This document shows, piece after piece, positions 1 through 7,102 of a stretch of DNA of 16,292 nucleotides. The DNA lies in assembly GCA_017549325.1 (NCBI GenBank), contig JAFYVA010000133.1, positions 1 to 16,292 on the forward strand, in the 5' to 3' direction. A model generated the notes under the pieces. The model was not told the origin of the DNA and ran no database searches. It saw only the letters and a list, made by a program, of their open reading frames with translations. Origin of the DNA: Oscillospiraceae bacterium (lineage in GTDB: Bacteria; Bacillota_A; Clostridia; Oscillospirales; Oscillospiraceae). Made by a program: the position numbers and the translations under genes. Every line of letters begins with the position of its first letter. Position 1 is the first letter of the stretch.

Positions 1-1305
1 GAGGCGGGCCAGACGGTAAAGGCCGGCAAGTTCCAGGTGGAATTCATCCATGTGAACCACTCCATCGCCGACTCGGTGGCCTTTGCCATCCACACCCGTA
101 TGGGCGCCATCGTTCACACGGGCGACTTCAAGATCGACTCCACCCCCATCGGCGGCGAGGTCATCGACCTTGCGCGCCTTGGTGAGTTGGGAAAGCAGGG
201 CGTACTGGCACTGCTGGCCGACTCCACCAACGTGGAGCGCCCCGGCTACACCATGTCCGAGAGCGCCGTGGGCGCCACCTTCAAGCGCCACTTCTCGGGC
301 TGCGACAAGCGCATCATCGTCACCACCTTCGCCTCCAACGTCCACCGTGTACAGCAGGTGCTGGACGCGGCCGCCGCATGCGGCCGCAAGGTGGCTGTCA
401 CCGGCCGCAGCATGGAGAACATCATGAAGGTTTCCACGGAGCTGGGCTATATGAAGGTGCCCAAGGGCACGCTGATGGACATCCATAAAATTAAAAACCT
501 GCCCTTGAACCAGCAGGTCATTGTCACCACCGGTTCCCAGGGCGAGGAGATGAGCGCCCTGTACCGCATGGCCTTCTCCACCCACCGTCAGGTGGATATC
601 GGCGCCGGTGACAAGGTCATCATCTCCGCCAGTGCCATCCCCGGCAACGAGGTGGAGGTGGGCCGCGTCATCAACGAGCTGTTCCGCAAGGGCGTGGATG
701 TGGTCTATGACAAGGCCGATATGCTCCATGTCTCCGGTCACGCCTGCCAGGAGGAGCTCAAGATCATCCACGCGCTGACCCGTCCCCGCTTCTTCATCCC
801 CCTCCACGGCGAACAGCGTATGCTGCAGATCCACAAGCGCCTTGCCGAGACCATGGGCATGAAGCCCCACAATGTCTGCGTAGCCGAGAACGGCAGCGTC
901 ATTGAGCTGACCACCAAGCACATGAAGTGCGAGAACTCCGTCCCCGCCGGCGAGGTGTTCGTCGACGGCGGCGCTGTAGGCGAAGTGGGCACCGTGGTGC
1001 TCAACGACCGCAAGCTGCTGGCGCAGGACGGCATGGTGGTGGTGATCCTGAATATCTCCAGCCACGACCACCATCTCCTCTGCACCCCCGAGATCATCAC
1101 CCGCGGCTTCGTCTATGTCAAAGAGAGCGAGGAGCTGCTGCAGGAACTGCGTAAGGTCGCGGAGAAAACGGTGGAGGCCATGCCCGCCAAGCGCCGCCGC
1201 GACGAGGGCGAGGTGTGCCGCGCCGTGAAGTCGGCCGTCTCCTCTCATATCTTCAAAACCATGAAGCGCAGCCCCATGGTGATCCCCACCATTACAACGC
1301 TGTAA
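1..1305 (+). CDS. rnj: Ribonuclease J, 5'-truncated by the window edge
   Basis: This is the C-terminal 434 residues of a metallo-beta-lactamase/beta-CASP ribonuclease that degrades and matures RNA in the cytoplasm (5'-to-3' exonuclease and endonuclease). The frame is open from base 1, so the start lies outside; the usual family length is about 550-560, so roughly 120 residues, including the HxHxDH metal motif, are missing. Visible hallmarks are the HVNHS motif (residues 17-21), GDFKID (41-46, with the bridging Asp), the beta-CASP segment with TTFASN and GRSMEN, TTGSQGE, SASAIPGNE, then the metal/phosphate-pocket histidines in HVSGHA and PLHGEQR. The C-terminal dimerisation/regulatory part follows, with TRGFVY. 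The gene ends just before a strong hairpin terminator and converges on the cyclic-nucleotide-domain gene. J1 and J2 paralogues cannot be separated with certainty here. Confidence 0.95.
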   Translation, partial: EAGQTVKAGKFQVEFIHVNHSIADSVAFAIHTRMGAIVHTGDFKIDSTPIGGEVIDLARLGELGKQGVLALLADSTNVERPGYTMSESAVGATFKRHFSGCDKRIIVTTFASNVHRVQQVLDAAAACGRKVAVTGRSMENIMKVSTELGYMKVPKGTLMDIHKIKNLPLNQQVIVTTGSQGEEMSALYRMAFSTHRQVDIGAGDKVIISASAIPGNEVEVGRVINELFRKGVDVVYDKADMLHVSGHACQEELKIIHALTRPRFFIPLHGEQRMLQIHKRLAETMGMKPHNVCVAENGSVIELTTKHMKCENSVPAGEVFVDGGAVGEVGTVVLNDRKLLAQDGMVVVILNISSHDHHLLCTPEIITRGFVYVKESEELLQELRKVAEKTVEAMPAKRRRDEGEVCRAVKSAVSSHIFKTMKRSPMVIPTITTL

Positions 1306-1313
1306 AAACAACG

Positions 1314-1349
1314 AAAACGCTCACCCTGCAAAAGGGTGAGCGTTTTTTC
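1314..1349. terminator. Bidirectional intrinsic terminator between convergent genes
   Basis: A 13-bp perfect stem (AAACGCTCACCCT paired with AGGGTGAGCGTTT) with a short A-rich loop is followed by a T run on the plus strand and, read from the other side, by a matching A/T tract. It terminates the RNase J gene. The T tract abuts the stop codon of the minus-strand gene, so the same hairpin probably serves that gene too. Confidence 0.9.
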
Positions 1350-1835
1350 TTAGTCTTTGATTCCGAAGAAGCCGAAGATCTTGTCGTACAGGCGAAGCTG
1401 TTCGTTGTAAAGTGTCGGTTTCTTTTCCGCGACAACTTCTTCGTCGGCGTGGTGCTCCAGCGCCTCGCAGGCTTCCAGATAGCCCTTTGTCAGCTCCCGC
1501 ATACGGGAGGACATATACTGCATGATGCTCAGCACCTTGGCCGGGCGCTGCTGGAAATAGGCGCCGAAGCTGTCGAAGGTAATGACAGCCGCCACCGTTC
1601 TTTCCAGTGCAACAGCCGTGGTGTTCTGAGGTCGGGACTCCAAAAAGCCCACCACACCCAGGAATCCGTCGCTGCCCACTTCCGTCAGCAGCTTCTCGTT
1701 CTCGGTACCATAATCCACGTACACGGCTACACGGCCCCAGAGAATGTCATAGATGCTCAGGTCCATATCGCCTTCACGGTAAATGATCTCACCTTTTTTG
1801 TATGTGCGCTCTTCTGCCTGAATTTTCTTTTCCAT
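1350..1835 (-). CDS. Stand-alone cyclic-nucleotide-binding-like domain protein (no HTH)
   Basis: This 161-residue protein has the CNB (Crp-type) beta-roll: KKGEIIYREGD (residues 13-23), a central strand region with WGRVAVYV, and a phosphate-binding-cassette position at about 57-75, followed by a helix resembling the Crp C-helix (about 96-118). It then has a charged linker (about 125-140) and a short hydrophobic tail (GFFGIK). There is no DNA-binding helix-turn-helix, enzyme or channel domain, so its output must be through protein contacts, if it signals at all. By eye, the two residues that contact cyclic AMP in E. coli Crp (Glu72, Arg82) align with Val61 and Asn71, so canonical cAMP binding is doubtful. 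It lies 21 bp downstream of tex with an AGGCGG/AAAGAG-like ribosome binding site, and is probably the last gene of the glnA-tex unit. Its biological role is not recognised. Confidence 0.85.
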   Translation of the reverse strand: MEKKIQAEERTYKKGEIIYREGDMDLSIYDILWGRVAVYVDYGTENEKLLTEVGSDGFLGVVGFLESRPQNTTAVALERTVAAVITFDSFGAYFQQRPAKVLSIMQYMSSRMRELTKGYLEACEALEHHADEEVVAEKKPTLYNEQLRLYDKIFGFFGIKD

Positions 1836-1856
1836 TTCTCTTTTCCGCCTTTCTGC

Positions 1857-3998
1857 TTACTTGGCTTGTTTGATCGACAGCGAAATACGCTTGCCCTCCA
1901 CCTTCAGCACCACGACCTTCACCACATCGCCTACTTTCAGCACGTCAGCAGGGTGTTTGACATAGCGCTCTGCGATCTCGGAGATGTGGACGAGGCCGTC
2001 CTGATGGACGCCGATATCCACGAAAGCACCGAAGTCGATGACATTGCGAACGGTGCCGGAGAGAACCATTCCGCTTTGGAGATCCTTGATGTCCAGCACA
2101 TCGGTGCGGAGGATGGGTGCGGGCAGCTCGTCGCGGGGGTCGCGACCCGGTTTCATCAGCTCTTCGGCAATATCACGCAGCGTGGGCACACCCACACCGC
2201 ACTCTGCCGCAGCCTTTTCCTCGCCGTAGGCGGCAAGGCGGGCTTTCAGCTCATGCAGCGCACCGATATCCTTCATCTCATAGCCGCAAAGCTTCAACAA
2301 AGCCTTGGCCGCATCGTAGCTCTCGGGGTGGACGGCGGTGTTGTCCAGCGCCTCGCGGCTTTCGGACACGCGCAGGAAGCCGGCGCACTGCTGGAAGGCC
2401 TTGGGTCCCAGCTTGGGAACCTTTTTCAGCTCCTTGCGGGAGGTAAAGGCGCCGTTTTCCTCGCGGTAGGCCACCACATTCTTGGCAAGAGACTCGCCCA
2501 GACCGGAAACATAGCTCAGCAGGGACGGCGATGCGGTGTTCAAATCGACACCGACACTGTTGACGCAATCCTCCACCACACCGCGAAGGGAATCGGAGAG
2601 CTGCTTCTGGGGCATATCATGCTGATACTGGCCCACACCGATGGCCTTGGGCTCGATCTTCACCAGCTCGGACAGGGGATCCTGCAGACGGCGGGCGATA
2701 GACACGGCAGAGCGGAGATTCACATCGAACTGAGGGAATTCCGCTGCGGCCAAGGGAGAGGCGGAGTACACACTGGCACCGGCCTCGTTGACCATCATGT
2801 AGCTCAGGCCGCCGCCGAGCGCGCGGATCATCTCCACCGCCATCTGCTCCGTCTCGCGGGAGGCTGTGCCGTTGCCGATGGCCAGATGCTCCACCTTATG
2901 CTTCTTCACAAGGGCGCTGAGTCTGGTAATGGCCTCAGCCTTCTGGCGCTCGCCGTGGGTGGGATAGACCACAGTGGTGTCCAGCACCTTGCCGTTGGGG
3001 TCAATGACGGCCACCTTGCAGCCCATGCGGTAACCGGGGTCAAGGCCCATGGTCACATGGCCCTTTACAGGGGGCTGCATCAGGAGCTGACGGAGGTTGA
3101 TGGCAAAGTTTTCGATCGCGCCGGTGCTGGCGGTGTCGGTGAGCGTGGAGCGGGTCTCGCGCTCCACACTGGGCTGGATGAGACGACGCCATGCATCCTC
3201 GCCCGCAGCGGCCACAAAGTCGGTGGCGCGGCTGCCCTGACGAAGGGTGGCGCGGCGAATGATGGCAAGGGCATCGTCATCGCTCAGCTCTGCGCTGACC
3301 TTCAAAAACCCCTCTTTCTCGCCGCGATTGAGGGCCAGCACACGGTGGTTCTGCACGCGGCCCACACCCTCGCGGTAGTCGTAATAATTCTTGTAGACGC
3401 TGTCCTCATCCTTGGCGGCCACAGAGGTCAGCACGCCGCGGCGCGTCATGGCCTCTCGGAGTTTGGCGCGGATGGCAGCGTTATCGGAGATGTTCTCGGC
3501 GATGATGTCCGATGCGCCCGCCAACGCCTCCTCGGCCGTGGCAACGCCCTTCTCCTCATCGACATAGCGCTGCGCCAGCTCGGTAAGCTCGGGCAGCCGC
3601 TGTCCCTGTGCGTACAGGAGGTCAGCCAGAGGCTCTAAGCCCTTTTCCCGTGCGATGGTGGCACGGGTACGGCGCTTCTGCTTATAGGGGCGGTACACAT
3701 CCTCCACCTCGGAGAGGGTCTTGGCCCCGGCAATGGCGGCAGCCAGTTCGTCGCTCATCTTGCCCTGCTCCGTAATGGAGCGGGTGACCTCCTCCTTGCG
3801 CTGGGCGAGGTTGCGCAGGTACTGCAGGCGCTCTTCCAGCTTGCGCAGCACCGTGTCGTCCATGCTGCCATGGGCCTCTTTGCGGTAGCGGGCGATGAAG
3901 GGAATGGTGTTGCCCTCGTCCAACAGGGCGATGACATTTTCCACATGGGTCGTGCTGACGGACAGTTCTTCAGCCAGCAGTGCAGGGATATTGCTCAT
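1857..3998 (-). CDS. tex: Tex family S1 RNA-binding transcription accessory protein
   Basis: This 713-residue protein has the full Tex order: an N-terminal helical region with IPFIARYRKE (residues 32-41) and YRPYKQKRRT (102-111), a YqgF/RNase H-like domain starting at MGLDPGYRMG (317-326), a double helix-hairpin-helix (about 484-545, SYVSGLGESLAKNVV) and a C-terminal S1 domain (about 640-710, GTVRNVIDFGAFVDIG). Tex binds nucleic acid and is linked to transcription, translation fidelity and, in some pathogens, toxin expression; its exact job is unsettled. Length is normal for the family. The ATG at 3998 is preceded by AAGGAG at 5-nt spacing. It starts 22 bp after the glnA stop and is followed after 21 bp by the cyclic-nucleotide-domain gene, so co-transcription is likely. 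Confidence 0.95.
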   Translation of the reverse strand: MSNIPALLAEELSVSTTHVENVIALLDEGNTIPFIARYRKEAHGSMDDTVLRKLEERLQYLRNLAQRKEEVTRSITEQGKMSDELAAAIAGAKTLSEVEDVYRPYKQKRRTRATIAREKGLEPLADLLYAQGQRLPELTELAQRYVDEEKGVATAEEALAGASDIIAENISDNAAIRAKLREAMTRRGVLTSVAAKDEDSVYKNYYDYREGVGRVQNHRVLALNRGEKEGFLKVSAELSDDDALAIIRRATLRQGSRATDFVAAAGEDAWRRLIQPSVERETRSTLTDTASTGAIENFAINLRQLLMQPPVKGHVTMGLDPGYRMGCKVAVIDPNGKVLDTTVVYPTHGERQKAEAITRLSALVKKHKVEHLAIGNGTASRETEQMAVEMIRALGGGLSYMMVNEAGASVYSASPLAAAEFPQFDVNLRSAVSIARRLQDPLSELVKIEPKAIGVGQYQHDMPQKQLSDSLRGVVEDCVNSVGVDLNTASPSLLSYVSGLGESLAKNVVAYREENGAFTSRKELKKVPKLGPKAFQQCAGFLRVSESREALDNTAVHPESYDAAKALLKLCGYEMKDIGALHELKARLAAYGEEKAAAECGVGVPTLRDIAEELMKPGRDPRDELPAPILRTDVLDIKDLQSGMVLSGTVRNVIDFGAFVDIGVHQDGLVHISEIAERYVKHPADVLKVGDVVKVVVLKVEGKRISLSIKQAK

Positions 3999-4020
3999 AG
4001 GAACTCCTTAGGGGTTTTTC

Positions 4021-5445
4021 TTACAGATTGTAGTAACGGTCAAACTCGGCCGGATGGGGGATCTTGTTGATCTCGGCCACCTCGGCGCGCTTGGTGGCGA
4101 TGAACTTCTTGATAAGAGCCTCGGGGAACACGCCGCCGCGGGTGAGGTACTCGTAGTCGGCCTCCAGTGCATCGAGGGCGGCATCGAGGGAGGTGGGCAG
4201 CTGCTGGAGCTTGGCCTTCTCCTCCTCGGGCAGGTTGTACAGGTTCATATCGAAGGGGCCCCAGCCGTTGGCGCTGGGATCGATCTTGTTGATGACACCG
4301 TCCAGACCGGCCATCAGGATGGCAGCGTAGCAGAAGTAGGGGTTGCAGGTGGCGTCGGGGTTGCGGATCTCGAAGCGGCGCATATTGGGGGTCTTGGCAT
4401 ACGCGGGAATGCGGATGACGGCGCTGCGGTTGGAGGTGGCGTAACCGACGGTAACGGGTGCCTCAAAGCCGGGCACCAGACGCTTGAAAGAGTTGGTGCT
4501 GGGGTTGGTAATGGCGCACAGAGAGGAGATGTGCTTGAGGAGGCCGCCGATGAAATAGTGGGCGGTCTCACTGAGGTGAGAGTAGCCGTTATCATCGGAG
4601 AACACAGGCTCGCCGTCCTTCATCAGCAGCATGTGGACATGCATACCGCTGCCTGCCTCGCCGTACACGGGCTTGGGCATAAAGGTAGCGCTCTTGCCGT
4701 ACTTCAGGGCCGTGTTGCGGATGATGTACTTAATCATCATGGTGGCATCGGCCATCTCGGACATAACGCCCAGCTTGGGCTCCACCTCGAACTGACCGGC
4801 GCCGCCCACCTCGGGATGGTGATACTTGATGGAAATACCGGCATTCTCCATGTGCAGGCACATCTCGCTGCGGCAGTCGTAGCTGCGGTCGAAGGGCAGG
4901 GCTGCGTGATAGTGCTTCTGCTTGGGAACGATGACGCCCTTGCCGCCCACACCGCTGTTCCAGTGTGCCTGCTCGGCGTCGATGGTCATGCCGATGGAAT
5001 CGGTACGCACATCCCAGGAGACGTCGTCAAACAGATAAAACTCAAACTCGGGCAGGATCAGCATGGTGTCGGCAATGCCGGTGGAGCGCATATACTCCTC
5101 GGCGGCACGGACGATATTGCGGGGATACTGATCCAGAGGGCGGTTGTTGGGATAGTCGATGATCATGGCGTTACCCGTCATGGTCAGGGTGGGGATCTGG
5201 CAGAAGGGGTCGATCATTGCGGTGTCGGGATCGGGGATGAACACCATGTCGCTCTTCTCCACCACGGCGTAGCCGTAGTTGGAGGCGTCGAAGCCGAAGC
5301 CGTCTACCATGGTCTGCTCAGAGAAGTGACCGGCGGGGATGGTCAGATGACGGAACTGACCGTTGATGTCCACCATCTTGAAATCCACCATCTGGATGCC
5401 GTTTTCACGGATCATTACCATCACATCGGAAGCTGTCTTTGCCAT
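4021..5445 (-). CDS. glnA: Glutamine synthetase, type I (beta-like)
   Basis: This 474-residue cytoplasmic enzyme makes glutamine from glutamate, ammonia and ATP. Family marks include FDASN (residues 52-56, with the ammonium-site Asp), PEFEF (132-136), RSEMCL (192-197), the ATP/glutamate region GSGMHVHM (265-272), KRLVPGFEAP (321-330), NRSAVIRIP (339-347) and RRFEIRNPD (356-364). The length, the TIDAEQAHWNS segment (about 154-164) and the NLYNLP loop (401-406) resemble the proteobacterial GSI-beta form rather than the 440-residue Bacillus/Clostridium GSI-alpha. Tyr403 sits where E. coli GlnA is adenylylated (Tyr397), but no adenylyltransferase gene is in view. The ATG at 5445 follows AAAGGAG. 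A good promoter lies upstream, and tex follows 22 bp after the stop. No glnR-type gene is adjacent. Confidence 0.97.
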   Translation of the reverse strand: MAKTASDVMVMIRENGIQMVDFKMVDINGQFRHLTIPAGHFSEQTMVDGFGFDASNYGYAVVEKSDMVFIPDPDTAMIDPFCQIPTLTMTGNAMIIDYPNNRPLDQYPRNIVRAAEEYMRSTGIADTMLILPEFEFYLFDDVSWDVRTDSIGMTIDAEQAHWNSGVGGKGVIVPKQKHYHAALPFDRSYDCRSEMCLHMENAGISIKYHHPEVGGAGQFEVEPKLGVMSEMADATMMIKYIIRNTALKYGKSATFMPKPVYGEAGSGMHVHMLLMKDGEPVFSDDNGYSHLSETAHYFIGGLLKHISSLCAITNPSTNSFKRLVPGFEAPVTVGYATSNRSAVIRIPAYAKTPNMRRFEIRNPDATCNPYFCYAAILMAGLDGVINKIDPSANGWGPFDMNLYNLPEEEKAKLQQLPTSLDAALDALEADYEYLTRGGVFPEALIKKFIATKRAEVAEINKIPHPAEFDRYYNL

Positions 5446-5486
5446 AACTCAGAACTCCTTTAATATAGAGATTTTTCCAGTCTTAT

Positions 5487-5515
5487 ATTTTAGCACCGCT
5501 TTTTTGGAAATTCAA
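5487..5515 (-). promoter_or_regulatory. Probable sigma-A promoter of glnA
   Basis: On the minus strand, TTGAAT (5515-5510) and TAAAAT (5492-5487) are separated by exactly 17 bp and lie about 45 bp upstream of the glnA start. The predicted transcript begins around 5480. No convincing GlnR-type operator was found overlapping it. Confidence 0.65.
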
Positions 5516-5569
5516 TGGGCAATGTGGGAAATTGTGGGGTCTTTTTGCCGATAGCGGTAGATTTTAGGC

Positions 5570-5598
5570 TTGAAATATGCTTATTTTGTCTGTATACT
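5570..5598 (+). promoter_or_regulatory. Probable sigma-A promoter of the membrane-pair/M20 operon
   Basis: TTGAAA (5570-5575) and TATACT (5593-5598) are spaced by 17 bp. The start of transcription would be near 5605, giving a leader of about 65 nt before the ATG at 5670. The leader holds a 5-bp GC stem (CGCGG/CCGCG, 5616-5632) with an AT loop, which may be an operator or an mRNA hairpin. Confidence 0.65.
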
Positions 5599-5669
5599 GT
5601 ACATTTGGTGTATTTCGCGGTAATTTTCCGCGTTTGACAACAAATCATCTTTTTGGAGGAAACCCGAAC

Positions 5670-6419
5670 ATGACCATCCTGTCCCAACTGAACAGCCCCG
5701 CGATGTATCTTATCTGCGGCGGCGCGATCGCGGTGGTGGCTCTGATCTGCGTGGTATTTATGGTCCGTGCCTATCGCGCCGGCCTCGCCATCGGTATGGA
5801 CGCCGCAAAAATGCGCCGCGTCATCATCGCCAGCACCACCTTTACCATTCTGCCCGCCGTGGGCATCCTGCTGGGCGTCATTGCACTGGCCGGCTCTCTG
5901 GGTACCCCCCTGCCCTGGCTGCGCCTGTCCGTCATCGGTGCGCTGCACTATGAGACGCAGGTGGCACAGGGCGCCGCAGAGAATGTCGGTCTCAGCGGCC
6001 TCAATGCCGCCGAGATGACCGCTACCGCCTTTTCCACCATCGCCCTCGTCATGAGCGCCTGCATCATGGGCGGTATTCTCATGTCCATCTTCTTTACCAA
6101 GCGCTACACCAAGCGCCTGGGCGGCAACTCCGGCGGTGGCGGCGGTATCGCCGGCGGCTTTGGCGACAAGGCGATGACCGCCATGTTCATCGGACTGGTC
6201 AGCGCCTATGTGGGCAACTATGTGGGTCAGCTGGTGTCGGGTGAAGGCCTGTTCACCTTTTCCGGCAGCTGGACGCCCATCGCCGTCATGGTGGTGGCCG
6301 CTATTGCCATGGCCGTGTTTATCTATCTGGCTGAGAAGAAACAGGCCGCGTGGGTGGAGAATTTCTCCATCGCCGGCAGTATGCTCTGCGGCATGATCGC
6401 CGCAATCCTCATCGGTTAA
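5670..6419 (+). CDS. Polytopic membrane protein, DUF5058-like
   Basis: This 249-residue protein has about six hydrophobic segments (roughly residues 11-32, 51-76, 116-140, 167-186, 196-220 and 229-249). A long polar loop carries LHYETQVAQGAAENVG-type sequence, and a glycine-rich cytoplasmic-looking loop (NSGGGGGIAGG) follows KRYTKRLGG. The pattern resembles DUF5058 family proteins, recalled rather than searched. The start at 5670 is chosen because GGAGGA lies 9 nt upstream; an upstream in-frame ATG at 5577 falls before the predicted -10 element and has no ribosome binding site. It is the first gene of a three-gene operon with a second membrane protein and an M20 peptidase, which suggests a transporter subunit. 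No transporter motif of a known class is recognised, and substrate and direction are unknown. Confidence 0.85.
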   Translation: MTILSQLNSPAMYLICGGAIAVVALICVVFMVRAYRAGLAIGMDAAKMRRVIIASTTFTILPAVGILLGVIALAGSLGTPLPWLRLSVIGALHYETQVAQGAAENVGLSGLNAAEMTATAFSTIALVMSACIMGGILMSIFFTKRYTKRLGGNSGGGGGIAGGFGDKAMTAMFIGLVSAYVGNYVGQLVSGEGLFTFSGSWTPIAVMVVAAIAMAVFIYLAEKKQAAWVENFSIAGSMLCGMIAAILIG

Positions 6420-6433
6420 GGGAGGTGCGGACA

Positions 6434-7102
6434 ATGAACAATTTTGAACTGTATAACGCCCGTACCCACCGTATCGGCCGTTTTGTCTCTGTCCTGTGCG
6501 CCATCATCTTCCTCGGCGCCCCCTTCCTGATGGGTGCTGTGCTGGGCGGTATGCCCGATATGGGCGCTTTCGGCCGCGCCATGCTGGCCGTAGGCCCCGT
6601 GTGGATCATCTCCTCCGTGGCCGAATATCTCATCTATACCCCCATGCTGGGTGCCGGCGGCGGCTACCTCGCCTTCATCACCGGTAACCTCATCAACATG
6701 AAGATCCCCTGCGCCATCAACGCCCGCGACATGGTGGGCGCTAAGTCCGGTACCCCCGAGAACGAGATCATCTCCACCCTGTCCATCGCCACATCCTCCC
6801 TTGTCACGATCCTGGTGCTGGCCGTGGGCGTGGTGCTGCTGCTGCCCCTGCAGCCCCTGCTGCAGAACCCCGCACTGCAGCCCGCTTTTGACAATGTGGT
6901 GCCCGCCCTCTTCGGCGCTATGGCCTACAAGTACTTCCGCGGCAACCTGAAGGTGGCGGCGCTGCCTCTGCTGGCCATGTGCGTCCTGTTCATCCTCGTG
7001 CCCGGCCTGTCCTCTGCCACCAGCTTTATGATCCTGCCCGCCGGCGGTATCGCCATCGCCATCGCCTTCGTACTCCACAAGAAGGAGGCGACGGCTCAGT
7101 GA
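6434..7102 (+). CDS. Polytopic membrane protein, probable partner of the DUF5058-like protein
   Basis: This 222-residue protein has about five to six hydrophobic segments (roughly 18-40, 50-72, 76-90, 120-145, 155-172 and 180-216). A conserved-looking polar loop lies between the third and fourth (GNLINMKIPCAINA then KSGTPENEIIST), with Pro, Cys, Asn and acidic residues of the kind that line substrate sites. GGAGG lies 9 nt before the ATG, 14 bp after the preceding stop. It overlaps the following M20 gene by a GTGA junction, so the two are probably translationally coupled. The family is not recognised with certainty. The tight packing with another membrane protein of similar size suggests a two-component permease, but this is inference. 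Confidence 0.85.
   Translation: MNNFELYNARTHRIGRFVSVLCAIIFLGAPFLMGAVLGGMPDMGAFGRAMLAVGPVWIISSVAEYLIYTPMLGAGGGYLAFITGNLINMKIPCAINARDMVGAKSGTPENEIISTLSIATSSLVTILVLAVGVVLLLPLQPLLQNPALQPAFDNVVPALFGAMAYKYFRGNLKVAALPLLAMCVLFILVPGLSSATSFMILPAGGIAIAIAFVLHKKEATAQ

Noticed and set aside
37..39. GTG at 37 as the start of the RNase J gene.
   Set aside because: The frame is open to base 1 and the upstream residues fit the RNase J core; the gene is simply cut by the window edge.
1215..3638. An 807-codon plus-strand open frame lying across tex and the cyclic-nucleotide-domain gene.
   Set aside because: It is antisense to two clear genes, its translation is low-complexity and rich in His, Gly and Leu, and it has no recognisable domain. 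It is a codon-bias shadow.
4054..5463. A 469-codon plus-strand frame opposite glnA.
   Set aside because: It mirrors glnA codon positions, is Gly/Val/His rich, and has no ribosome binding site or domain.
5577..5579. ATG at 5577 as start of the DUF5058-like gene.
   Set aside because: It lies before the predicted -10 element and lacks a ribosome binding site, while the ATG at 5670 has GGAGGA and begins the hydrophobic protein.
5587..5603. A GlnR-like TGTNA-N7-TNACA site between glnA and the divergent operon.
   Set aside because: Only six of eight conserved positions match, and it lies about 70 bp from the glnA promoter. This is too weak to claim.
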